A stretch of 64,000 nucleotides of DNA from DASUPK01 sp963821705 (GTDB lineage: Bacteria; Actinomycetota; Thermoleophilia; Solirubrobacterales; 70-9): assembly GCA_963821705.1 (NCBI GenBank), contig CAWGEV010000003.1, forward strand, positions 1 through 64,000, read 5' to 3'. Position 1 is the first letter of the stretch, and every line of letters begins with the position of its first letter. Below the pieces are notes generated by a model. That model did not search any database. It saw only the letters and a list, made by a program, of their open reading frames with translations, and was not told where the DNA came from. This document shows positions 33,955 to 44,519 of the stretch, piece by piece. The position numbers were made by a program, and so were the translations under genes.

Positions 33955-35040
33955 TCAGTTCACCCGCGCCGCGGCGTCGAGCCCGAGGGCCTCTGAGATG
34001 GCGGCTTCGTTGGCGACCGTCCACCCGTGGATGTCGGCGAGCGTACGGCGGGGATCGCGCTGCGGGCGCCAGCGCGTTCGGTCGAACAGCCTGGTGCAGT
34101 CCGCGAGGAAGATGGGGACGTCGCCCTGGCGGGTCTCCGTGACCCGCTCGATCGGCACCTCGTTCCCGGTCAGCTCGCGGCAGATCTCGGTGGTCTCGAG
34201 CAGCGACAGGCTGTGCTCACGGCCGCCGCCCACGTTGCCGACGAACCCTGCCCAGCCGTCCGGGTCCGAGAGCTGCTCGTCGACCAGCTCGAGCAGGTCG
34301 TCGACGTGGAGGAGGTCGCGCACCTGCTTGCCCTCGGCGCCGAAGCCGATGTAGCTCAGCGGCAGGCCGAAGTGGTGGTGGAAGACCCAGAACGCGAAGA
34401 CGCCCTGGTCGACCTTTCCCATCTGCCAGGGGCCGGTGATCACGCCGCAGCGATCGACCACCGTCCGCAGGCCGAAGCCCGCTGCGTACTCCTCGATCAG
34501 CAGCTCCGCGGCCAGCTTGGTGGCGCCGTAAAGGCTGCGAGCGCCCTCGAGCGGGAAGTCCTCGGAGATCCCCGCCTGCGAGGCCCCCGGAATGGCCTGG
34601 TCATCGGACAGCTCGAAGCGCGTCGGGGCCTGGTCGTAGCGGAGCTCGGTCTGCGGACCGATCGGATAGACCCGGCTGGTGGAGAGGAACACGAGCTGAG
34701 CCCCGTCCCGCCGGGCGAGCTCGAGGCAGTTGTAGGCGCCGTTCAGGTTGGTCTGGACCGTGTAGGCGGTCTCGCCGTCCGCGCCCGCCAACACCGAGGG
34801 CTCGGCCGAGCACTCGATCAGGGCGTCGATCCGATCGATGCCGAGGAGCTCGTCGAGGTCGCGGACGTCTCCCTTCACGAAGCGGATTCCGGCCGCCTCC
34901 AGCCGCGGCAGATTGAGCTCGGAGCCGCGCCTGTAGAGGTTGTCGTAGGCGACCAGCTCCCAGTCCGGGTGCCTGGCCGCGAGCGAGGTCCCGAGGTTCG
35001 CGCCGACGAAGCCGGCGCCGCCTGTGATCAGGACGCGCAC
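33955..35040 (-). CDS. NAD-dependent epimerase (CDP-paratose 2-epimerase-like paralogue)
   Basis: 361 residues, starting with GTG. LITGGAGFVGANL binds NAD, FLSTSRVYPIGPQ is the Ser/Thr region, and Tyr/Lys are in SLYGATKLAAELL. HVDDLLELV and EGKQVRDLLHVDD match the downstream gene and the CDP-paratose 2-epimerase type. The two share a common plan but differ in sequence, so they are an old duplication and may act on different steps or as a heteromer. First gene of the four-gene minus-strand operon ending in the flippase. Confidence 0.8.
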   Translation of the reverse strand: MRVLITGGAGFVGANLGTSLAARHPDWELVAYDNLYRRGSELNLPRLEAAGIRFVKGDVRDLDELLGIDRIDALIECSAEPSVLAGADGETAYTVQTNLNGAYNCLELARRDGAQLVFLSTSRVYPIGPQTELRYDQAPTRFELSDDQAIPGASQAGISEDFPLEGARSLYGATKLAAELLIEEYAAGFGLRTVVDRCGVITGPWQMGKVDQGVFAFWVFHHHFGLPLSYIGFGAEGKQVRDLLHVDDLLELVDEQLSDPDGWAGFVGNVGGGREHSLSLLETTEICRELTGNEVPIERVTETRQGDVPIFLADCTRLFDRTRWRPQRDPRRTLADIHGWTVANEAAISEALGLDAAARVN

Positions 35041-35141
35041 GGCGATGTGCAGAGATCGTGAATCACCTGACGCGGGCAGGCTAGAGCCTCGGGTGGCGAT
35101 TGTCGGGCGTCGTCTTCTGCCACCATGCCGACCGCAGGGCG

Positions 35142-36200
35142 ATGGCCGAGGAGCAGAAGAACGACGCGCACCAGCACCAACCCCGGGTCCCGGGCACGAC
35201 CAAGCGCGCCCTGATCACGGGCATCTCGGGCCAGGACGGGTCGTACCTCGCCGAGCTGCTCCTGGAGAAGGGCTACGAGGTTCACGGCATCATCCGCCGG
35301 TCCTCCAGCTTCAACACCGACCGGATCGACCACCTCTACCACGACCCCCACGAGTCAGGGGTCCGGCTCTTCACCCACTACGGGGACCTCTCGGACTCCG
35401 TCGCGCTGGTGAAGCTCCTCTATGAGCTCCAGCCCGACGAGATCTACCACCTGGGCGCGCAGAGCCACGTGCGCGTCTCGTTCGACATTCCCGAGTACAC
35501 CTTCGACATCATCGGCTCGGGGACGATCAGGCTTCTCGAGGCGATCCGCGAGGCGGGTGGCAGCCCGCGCTTCTACCATGCCTCCTCCTCGGAGATGTTC
35601 GGCTCCGCGCCCCCGCCTCAGAACGAGAAGACGCCCTTCCATCCCCGCAGCCCCTATGGCGTCTCCAAGGTCGCGGCCTACTGGGCGACGGTCAACTACC
35701 GCGAGGCCTACGAGATGTTCGCCGTCAACGGGATCCTCTTCAACCACGAGTCACCCCGCCGCGGCGAGACCTTCGTGACCCGGAAGATCACTCGCGCCGT
35801 CGCCCGGATCGCGGCAGGACTCCAGGACAAGCTCTTCCTCGGCAACCTCGACGCCCGGCGCGACTGGGGCTACGCACCCGACTACGTCGAGGCGATGTGG
35901 CGCATGCTCCAAGCGGACGAGCCCGACGACTACGTCATCGCCACCGGCGAGACGCACACCGTGCGGGAGGCCGTGGAGATCGCCTTCGCGCGGCAGGGCC
36001 TGGACCCCGACGCGCACGTCGAGATCGATCCGAAGTACTACCGCCCAGCGGAGGTCGATGTTCTCCTCGGCGACGCCTCGAAGGCCAGGGAGAAGCTCGG
36101 CTGGGAGCCGACCGTGCGTTTCAAGGAGCTGGTGGAGTTGATGGTCGACGCGGATGTGGCGGCGCTTCAGGACCAGCTGGCCGGCAAGGTGACTCGCTGA
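35142..36200 (+). CDS. gmd: GDP-mannose 4,6-dehydratase
   Basis: 352 residues from ATG 35142. Converts GDP-mannose to GDP-4-keto-6-deoxymannose. Motifs are ITGISGQDGSYLAELL (NAD loop), IIRRSSSFNTDRIDHL, GAQSHVRVSFDIPEYT, HASSSEMFG, the Tyr/Lys in YGVSKVAAY, and LFNHESPRRGETFVTRKI, all diagnostic of Gmd. Its stop overlaps the start of the next, epimerase-like gene (TGATG). A GDP-fucose-synthase-like gene that could use its product lies at 54145. An upstream in-frame start (35100) would add 14 residues with no known counterpart. Confidence 0.95.
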   Translation: MAEEQKNDAHQHQPRVPGTTKRALITGISGQDGSYLAELLLEKGYEVHGIIRRSSSFNTDRIDHLYHDPHESGVRLFTHYGDLSDSVALVKLLYELQPDEIYHLGAQSHVRVSFDIPEYTFDIIGSGTIRLLEAIREAGGSPRFYHASSSEMFGSAPPPQNEKTPFHPRSPYGVSKVAAYWATVNYREAYEMFAVNGILFNHESPRRGETFVTRKITRAVARIAAGLQDKLFLGNLDARRDWGYAPDYVEAMWRMLQADEPDDYVIATGETHTVREAVEIAFARQGLDPDAHVEIDPKYYRPAEVDVLLGDASKAREKLGWEPTVRFKELVELMVDADVAALQDQLAGKVTR

Positions 36201-37187
36201 TGGGGGAATCGATACTCGTAACCGGAGCAGGCGGCTTCATCGGCGGCCACCTCGTCGCGCCCCTGCTTCGCGACGGGGCGACGCGTTCGCGCCGTCGACA
36301 TGAAGCCGGCCGAGGACTGGTACCAGCTCCATCCGGAGGCGGAGAACCTGGTGCTCGACCTGAGGCACCTGGACGCGGCCCGGGCCGCCGTGGAGGGCGT
36401 CGACGACGTCTACAACCTCGCCGCCGACATGGGCGGCATGGGCTTCATCGAGAACAACAAGGCCCTGTGCATGCTCTCGGTGCTGATCAACACCCACCTG
36501 CTCCAGGCCGCGCGCGACGGCCGGCGTCGAGCCGCTACTTCTTCTCCTCCTCGGCCTGCGTCTACGCCGCCGAGCAAGCAGACCTCGCCGACGGTCCTGC
36601 CGCTGCGCGAGGCGCGACGCCTACCCGGCGATGCCCGAGGACGGCTACGGCTGGGAGAAGCTGTTCAGCGAGCGGATGTGCCGCCACTTCCGCGAGGACT
36701 TCGGGCTGGCAGACGCGCATCGCCCGCTACCACAACGTCTACGGGCCGCACGGCACCTGGGACGGCGGCCGCGAGAAGGCGCCGGCGGCCATCTGCCGCA
36801 AGGTCGCCGAGGCCGAAGCTCTCGGGCGACCACGAGATCGAGATCTGGGGCGACGGCGAGCAGACGCGCAGCTTCATGTACATCGACGACTGCGTCCACG
36901 GCACGCCGCATGATCATGGACTCGCGACATCGCCGAGCCGATCAACCTCGGCAGCGAGCGAGCTCGTCACGATCAACCAGCTCGTCGACATCGTCGAGGA
37001 GATCGCCGGCGTGAAGCTCGAGCGCAACTACGACCTCTCGGCGCCGCAGGGCGTGCGCGGGCGCAACAGCGACAACACGATGATCCTGGAGAGGCTCGGC
37101 TGGGAGCCGACCACCTCGCTGAAGGACGGGCTGGACCGGACCTATCGCTGGATCTACGACCAGCTGGCGACGCGCGCGGCGGCATAG
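36200..37187 (+). pseudogene. GDP-mannose 3,5-epimerase-like gene, many single-base indels
   Basis: Begins MGESILVTGAGGFIGGHLV in TGATG overlap with gmd and ends at 37187 (TYRWIYDQLA). Read with frame corrections, it gives an intact GME-type epimerase: ADMGGMGFIENNKA, YFFSSSACVYAAE, DGYGWEKLFSERM, ARYHNVYGPHGTW, IWGDGEQTRSFMYIDDC, INLGS. About ten single-base insertions break the frame, near 36286, 36512, 36526, 36555, 36620, 36706, 36815, 36910, 36931 and 36953. No in-frame stop is inside the corrected reading, so a sequencing problem is likely; alternatively it is a recent pseudogene. Confidence 0.75.
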
Positions 37188-37217
37188 AGCGAGGGTGCGG
37201 TTCGCGAGGGCGGCCAG

Positions 37218-37955
37218 CTATCCGGCGGTCCTGGTGAAGATCCCGTCGATCTGAAGGACCTCTCCCGTCTTCGGGTCGTCGAAGGCGGGCTGCAGGTGGG
37301 ACGGATGAAAGCCCCGTTCCTGCAGGTAGGTGATCACCTCCGCCCATGCCGGTGCACCCTCGTAGAGCGGGACCAGCGAGAGCTCGACCTGCACCCCGTC
37401 GACAAGCGGCAGCGAGGCCTCGGCGCCGCGCAGCGCCTGCAGCTCGAATCCCTGGACGTCGAGCTTCAGGAACACGCTCTCATCCGGCTTGACCAGTCCC
37501 TCCCAGAGCCCATCGAGTGTCCTCACTTCGATGCTCTCCTGGCCGATATAGGTCGACGCCGGGTCGCTCTGGGCGTGCCTCTCTCCCATCTCCAGCAGCG
37601 AGCTGCTGTCGGAGTTGCCGGCCACGTTGAGCTCGGCAACCTCCTTTTCGGCCCCCAGGGCAACCCGGAAGCACGACCAATCCGGATCGTCCGCGGCCGC
37701 ACGCTCCAGCATGGCGAAGGACCCCTTCAGTGGCTCGAAAGAGCAGATCCTCCCCCGGTAGCCGCCGGCCCTGATCTTCCTCGGCGTAGCCGCCGGTGGC
37801 GGCGCCGACATCGAGCACGAGATGCACCTCGTGCCGCTCCAGGAAGGGTCCCAGCTCCGCGGGCGGGTCTCTCCGCCGCGCAGCAGATCCATGCCCCGCC
37901 GCCGCGCCAGCCTCTGCAGGTGGTGGAAGACGCGGGCCTTCAGCCGGTTCGACAT
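37218..37955 (-). pseudogene. FkbM-family methyltransferase with two compensating frameshifts
   Basis: About 246 codons. One indel near 37866 throws the frame out and an extra base near 37782 restores it, so a single open frame runs through but about 28 residues in the SAM-binding core are wrong. In the corrected frame the core reads HLVLDVGAATGGYAE, the usual FkbM SAM loop. Downstream, FEPLKGSFAML, FLKLDVQGFELQALRGAE and VELSLVPLYEG are typical FkbM. It is a shorter, different subfamily from the four other FkbM genes. Divergent from the gene at 37996. Confidence 0.75.
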
Positions 37956-37995
37956 GACGGGAGTCTTTCAGCCGCAATTCGGACAAGATCCCCTC

Positions 37996-39127
37996 ATGGC
38001 AATGGACCGCGTCCTGGTCACGCTGGTCGCCGAGACCCGAGCCTGGGAGGTGACGGGAGAGACCCTGGTCTCCAACGTGCTGGACGAGCTCGGCGCTGAC
38101 CTCGCGCTCTGCGTCGGCGACCACGAGGAGCAGAACCCCCTCTACGAACGGGCCAAGTTCGTCTGGCGGTCGACTGAGCCCGACGATTGGGGGGAGTTCT
38201 ACGACCAGGTCGCCGGCGGCCCGAATTGGAGGGTGTTGCTGAGGCCGGGCGGCCAGCTGCTCGGCGGCATCGACGATCCCGAGCGCCAGGAGATCGGCTC
38301 GGGGGCGATCGTCCTCTACTACCGCGAGTTCCTGAAGTGGTCGATTGAGCGAGCCGGGATCGGGGACGACTACGACTGGCTGATCGTCACCCGGTCCGAC
38401 CTGCTCTGGCCGATCCCCCATCCGCGGACCGAGTACCTCTCGAAGCGGCACCTCTACCTGCTCGACGGCGAGGGATACGGCGGGGTGGGCGATCGCCACG
38501 CTATCGTTCCCCGCCGCTACATCGGAAGCTTCCTGGAGGTGCCGGACCCGATCTTCACGAACCCCGAGCGGCTCCGGCACCGGCTCGACCGCCGAAGCGT
38601 GGCCGAGGATTGGGCGTTCGTGAACCCCGAGCGGCTCCTTGCCGCCCGTCTGAAGGACCTTGGCCTGTGGCGGCATCTCCGCTTTCTGCCGTACGTCCCC
38701 TATGCCGTCAGGGCCTCCGGCGGCTCAACGAGGTGGGCCCAGGGAGAGTTCGACGAGGATCGCGGCATCTACATCAAGTACCCGACCGAGCTGGAGCGCT
38801 CGTCGATGGCGTTGGAGTACGTCCATGACCGGGAGTCGTGGAGGCGATACCTCGACCCGATCAGGGGGGCGCGGAAACGGCGGGAGCTCAGGGCCGCCTA
38901 CCGTGAGCGCGAGGAGTATGAGCGCCCCTTTCAGTGGCGGAACCTTCATGTCCGCACCGCCCGCAGGGCCCGCCATGTCGGACATAGCCAGAGAGGAGGC
39001 CCTGCAGCGGCTGATCCTGGCGGTGGGGCGACAGCTCCGGCGGGTCCCCGGGATGGCCCCGCTGCTCGACGCTCGGATCCGGCGGATGCGCCGCCGGGCG
39101 GAGCGCCGCTCCGGCTCGTCGGATTAG
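37996..39127 (+). CDS. Unknown family, RSDxLW/DGExYGG protein A
   Basis: About 377 residues; start ATG 37996 (MAMDRVLVTLVAETRAWE). Conserved with the gene at 40112: ELGADLALCV, NPLYERAKFVWR, WRVLLRPGGQL, DYDWLIVTRSDLLWPIPHP, YLLDGEGYGGVGDRHAIVPRR and EDWAFVNPERLLAARLK. The DYDW...RSDxLW...PHP...DGExYGGxxDRH signature recalls uncharacterised proteins of fungi, algae and plants and may be a GT-A-like fold with a D-G-E metal site; this is inference. A frameshift near 38975 affects only the last 50 residues; in the corrected frame it ends LLDARIRRMRRRAE like its paralogue. Confidence 0.72.
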
Positions 39128-39160
39128 TCGTTCACTGTCCCCACCTATCCTCTGGCGCCC

Positions 39161-39938
39161 GTGGCTGTCCTTCCAGACGATCTAGCTGCAGCGCTTCGGC
39201 GCGTTCTGGCACTGGAGCGCGCCGTCGAAACAGGTACGCACGTGGGAGGGGGTGCCCAGAAGCTCGCTGAGATCTTTCCCCATGTGATCTCCATCGAAGT
39301 CTCACCGCGCTTGCACGAGGAGGCTCGGCGCCGGCTCGGGCCGCGGGCGGACATCGAGTTGCTGCTCGGAGATTCGGTCGAGGTCCTGCCGGAGATCGTC
39401 GATCCTGCAAGGCCGACGTTCTACTGGCTCGACGGTCACTGGACGCCGACGGACGACAAGACCTCGGCCGAGGAGGGTGAAAGCGGTGTGGGGGCCGTCG
39501 AGTGCCCGGTGGTGGACGAGATAGCCGCTCTTTCCTCCGGCCACCCGGACGACTGCATTCTCGTGGACGACGCCCGCATCTTCGGGGTTGCCGCTGAACC
39601 ACCCTTCGACTCGGCGCAGTGGCCCTCCGCACTCGAGGTGCTGGATGCCCTTCGCGAGGCTCGACCCGAGCATCACATCACGATCGCCGGGGACTTCTTC
39701 ATCGCGGTTCCAGAGAGAGCGCGGCAGACACTCGATGAGGTGGCAAGGCGGTGGATGACGCATCAAGGCTGGAGCACGACAGAGGTCCCGATGGAGTTGA
39801 CTGCTGAAGGCCTGGGTCGTCGATCGCGCCTATCAAGCCCGCCTGGATGAGCTTGTGAACGAGCGGGTCGCGAGCGAGCTGTGGCGGAGAAGCCTGAGGG
39901 CGCGGATCGGACGAGTCTTGGGTCGCGGGGTCGAATGA
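39161..39938 (+). CDS. SAM-dependent methyltransferase-like protein, frameshift near 3' end
   Basis: Starts with GTG 39161. As written, the frame ends at 39850 (229 residues). VETGTHVGGGAQKLAEIF and HVISIEVSPRLHEEAR resemble a SAM-binding loop, then YWLDGHW and ILVDDARIFG; it may be a methyltransferase or a related nucleotide-fold enzyme. After about 39806 another frame continues as coding sequence (KAWVVDRAYQARLDELV to GRVLGRGVE, stop at 39938), so one extra base probably removed 43 residues of basic C-terminus. It lies between the two RSDxLW paralogues. Confidence 0.65.
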
Positions 39939-40111
39939 GCTACGGATATGGCGCCGACCAGCTTCGAAACAGACGCTTTAGGAGCCTTGCGGAGAGACGG
40001 CCTGGCTCGGGCGTTTAGCTGGATCTAGGATGAACTGGTGAGCCGCACGACGCCCCGCAGGCGGGGTGGAATCGCGAAGTGGATGGCCGAGAGTGATGGT
40101 GAGACGTAGTC
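39939..40111. other. Non-coding gap with one GC hairpin
   Basis: 173 bases between the methyltransferase-like gene and the second RSDxLW gene. No convincing reading frame. An inverted repeat CCCCGC-AG-GCGGGG is at 40053-40066. No promoter or terminator can be named with confidence. Confidence 0.5.
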
Positions 40112-41276
40112 GTGGACGAACCTGACCGAAAGGGCGACCGGGTTCTGGTCGTGCTTGCTCGCTTCGACGCGGGCCTGGGAGCTGACGGCCGACGCGCTCC
40201 TCTCGAACGTGGTCGAGGAGCTCGGCGCAGACCTGGCGCTTTGCGTCAATGAGGGTGAGCCGCACAATCCCCTCTACGACCGAGCGAGGTACGTCTGGCG
40301 CTTCCGACCGCCCGACGAGGACTGGGCCGAGGCCTTCGATCGGAGCGCTGGCCACTCAAGATGGCGGGTCCTGCTCCAGCCGGGCGCCCATCTGTTCGGC
40401 GGCGTCAAGGACGCCGACAATCCGCCATTCGAGGGGAGTCTCAGCGCCGCTCCGCTTTATTTTCGGCGGTTCCTGAAGGAGTCGATGGAGGGGTCCGCTC
40501 TCACTCGGGCATACGACTGGCTGGTGGTCACGCGTTCGGACTTCCTGTGGCGCGTCCCCCACCCCGGGATCGGGGTCCTCTCCGATCGACGGATCTACCT
40601 GCTCGACGGCGAGCAGTACGGGGGAGTCGAGGATCGCCACATCGTCGTGCCCCGTCGATTCGTCGATCCCGTCCTGAGCCTGACCGACCCCATCTACACC
40701 GATCCGGAGGGGCTGAAGAGGTATCTCGATCGCCGGAGCGCGATGAACGATTGGGCGTTCCTGAACATTGAGCGCTTCCTGGCGGCATGCCTCAAGCGGT
40801 CGGGCCTCTGGCCGCGGGTCCGCCATTTGCCCTACGTCCCTTATCTGGTCCGAGCGCCGGGTGGCGAGACGGCTTGGAGCGTCGGGGAGTTCCACGAGGA
40901 GCACGGCTACTACGTCAAGTACCCGAGTGAATTCGATCGTTCGGAGATCAGCCGGCCATTCGTTCCGGATCAGGCTGCATGGGGTCGGTATCTCGCTCCG
41001 GTGCGAGGGGCGCGGATGCGCTGGCAGCTCCAGCGAGCCTGCCGCGAGGCGGACCGGGAGGCGGGCCGCGAGATGGACCTCTATCAGCGGCCCTTCCCAT
41101 TGCGGAAGGCGCCGCTGAGAGGCGCCCGGCTCCTTCGGTGGGGCCTCGTCCGTGGAGCGGAGCGCATCCGGACGGAGCTCCTCCCCGCGATCGGTACGGT
41201 GCTCCGGCGCGTTTCCGGTATGCCCGCGCTGCTCGACGCGCGGATTCGGAGAATGTGGCGCCGCGCGGAGCACTAG
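40112..41276 (+). CDS. Unknown family, RSDxLW/DGExYGG protein B
   Basis: Paralogue of 37996. From TTG/GTG near 40155 the frame is open to 41276. The upstream GTG at 40112 gives DRVLVVLAR, which lines up with DRVLVTLVAE of protein A, so one extra T near 40162 probably split the true N-terminus. The domain is intact: YDRARYVWRF, DWLVVTRSDFLWRVPHP, YLLDGEQYGGVEDRHIVVPRRF, NDWAFLNIERFLAACLK, and a basic C-terminus ending LLDARIRRMWRRAEH. Reasons for a GT-A-like guess are the same as for protein A. Confidence 0.72.
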
Positions 41277-41311
41277 TCACGCCGCCTCCCGCCGGATCGG
41301 TCGGGGCGGCC

Positions 41312-42274
41312 CTACGACTCCGATGGCGGTCGCGATTCCGAATGGGGGGGCGCCACCGCTCGGGAAACATGATCGAGGAGGTCGCCGCCCCGGCTCAGCA
41401 TGCGATGGACGCGCTCCCGTGTTCCGGGCGAGACGTGCATCCGGAATTCTTCCGGAAGGTCAACACGACCCATCAGCTCACCCCGGCCTGGGACTCGCGT
41501 CAACGCGTAGTCGGGGACGACGGTCGGGTCCTCGGCAGCCAGCTTCTCCATCTGGCGATAGCGCGTTGGGCGCAGGGTCCCGTCGACTCGGATCTGGTAC
41601 GGCTTCAGCCTCAGGCCACGGTAGATGTCGATGGCACGCATCCTGTGGCTGTACATGAACTCGACCGTGATCAGCATCTTCGGGTTCCGGTCGATCAGGC
41701 CGGAGGCGCCCTTGACCGCCATGTGGTCACTTCCCTCGCAGTCGAGCTTCACGTAGTCGACCGGTAGGTCGATCAGCTGATCGAGACGAAAAGCGGGAAC
41801 GTCGATGCCCCCGCCGCGCTCGTCGTTGACCCAATTGCCCGCTCCCCCGGCATCGTTCAGCACCAGATTCAGCGTCGTCGCTTCGTTCCAGGCGGCGACC
41901 TGAAAGACCTTCGCGTTCGAGCACCCGCCCTTGAACAGATTCGCGCGTAGGACCTCAACGTTCTTGGGGTCAACCTCGACCGAGATCACCCTGCCGGTCG
42001 GCCCCACCAGCTTCGACGCGAGTACCGAGAAGTATCCGATGTTGGCCCCGACGTCGACGAAGGTCATCCCGGGTCGCAGCTGAACGCATCAGGGCAGTGA
42101 TCTCCTCAGCCCATAAGCCGATTTGAGGACCGGCGGCGTCATCAACTCGGCGTCACGCTCGAGCCAGATGGAACCGACATCGGTCTCGGCCTCGATGACC
42201 CGCGTCCGATCGAGGGATTCGGCGCTGGGGGCGAGCGACTCGATCCGATGAGGCGAGACTGACTCAGACGCCAT
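41312..42274 (-). pseudogene. FkbM-family methyltransferase, two frameshifts
   Basis: Starts at ATG 42274 (MASESVSPHRIESLAPS), overlapping the end of the previous FkbM gene by 11 bases. Reads VIEAETDVGSIWLERDAELMT, the shared N-terminal signature, then loses a base near 42115 (should read YWAEEITALM) and is shifted again near 42080, before the intact core MTFVDVGANIGYFSVLA, ISVEVDPKN, VKLDCEGSDHMAVKGA. The last 560 bases are clean. A corrected protein would be about 320 residues, like its upstream neighbour. Confidence 0.75.
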
Positions 42275-43216
42275 GCCGATCCCGGTTCCTGATGCGCGGA
42301 CGAACGGGCGTCCGGCAGACGCTCCATCAGGTCGCCGCCTACCTTCAGACCGCGGTGCAGCAAGCGGGAGCCCACCCTTCGCCAGGCCGGAGCTCCTTCG
42401 GACAGCGTGACCACTCGTCGCGGTTTGGTCATGGAGAGCGCGATGTCGAAGATGACTGGCTCTGACTCGGCAGTCCGGGCGGCGCAGGTCGCGGTATCGG
42501 ACGCGGACGAGCTTGCCGTCGGGTCGGATCCTGAACGGCTTTAGGCCCACCCCCCTGTACGTGTCGAGCATTCTTGCGGGCGAGTCACCAGTGTGTCCCG
42601 TGCGATTCGCAACCAGCTCGACGGTGATCAACATGCGCGGGTTTGCCCTAATCAAGCCGGTCGCTCCCTCAACCACCCGGTGGTCCGTCCCTTCGCAGTC
42701 CACCTTCATGTAATTGACGGTCCCGTCAATCACGGTGTCGAGCCTCACCGCCGGCACGATGCCGTCCGCGCGGTCTGGATGGCCAACCGACGATCCTGCG
42801 CCACCCGCCGGATTCGAAAAGAGGTTGAGCTCGGCCTCCTCAAACCACGCTGCGACCGGCAGAACCAGGGTGTTCGAGCACCCGTTCTTCCATAGGTTTG
42901 CGCGGAGAATCGAAATGTTCGCTGGATCCGCCTCAACGGCGATCACTCGCCCCTGGGGTCCGACGAGCTTGGACCCCAGGACCGAGAAGTAGCCGATATT
43001 CGCGCCAACGTCCACGAAGGTCATGCCCGGGCGCAGCACGGCGTGCATCAACGCGGTGATCTCGGGCGCCCAATAGCCGTGTTCGAGCACGGCGGGGGTC
43101 ATCAGCTCCGCGTCGCGTTCGAGCCAGATCGAGCCGACATTGGTCTTGGCCTCAACCACCCGCGCGGGGTCAAGAGAGTCGTCGCTGGGAGCGAGTGACT
43201 CGACGGTCACCATCAT
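42264..43216 (-). CDS. FkbM-family methyltransferase, C-terminal frameshifts
   Basis: Starts MMVTVESLAPSDDS at ATG 43216, 5 bases after the Wzt-type gene. The SAM-binding core is intact in one frame: VVEAKTNVGSIWLERDAELMT, MTFVDVGANIGYFSVLGS, AVEADPANIS, MKVDCEGTDHRVVEGA. One extra base near 42462 shifts the frame; in the other frame it continues SEPVIFDIALSMTKPRR, and a second shift near 42303 gives the ending RPRIRNRDRHGV with stop at 42264, matching its relatives. The catalytic part is therefore likely unaffected. It is close to the gene at 41312 in both sequence and order. Confidence 0.8.
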
Positions 43217-43221
43217 CGGTC

Positions 43222-44515
<1,294 letters not shown>

Positions 44516-44519
<4 letters not shown>

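Noticed and set aside
36200..37187. Programmed ribosomal frameshifting in the 3,5-epimerase-like gene
   Set aside because: About ten shifts in one gene, with no slippery sequence at the sites; errors or decay are far more likely.
40053..40066. GC hairpin before the second RSDxLW gene as a terminator or riboswitch
   Set aside because: The stem is short, the loop only two bases, and no T-run or conserved aptamer-like sequence surrounds it.
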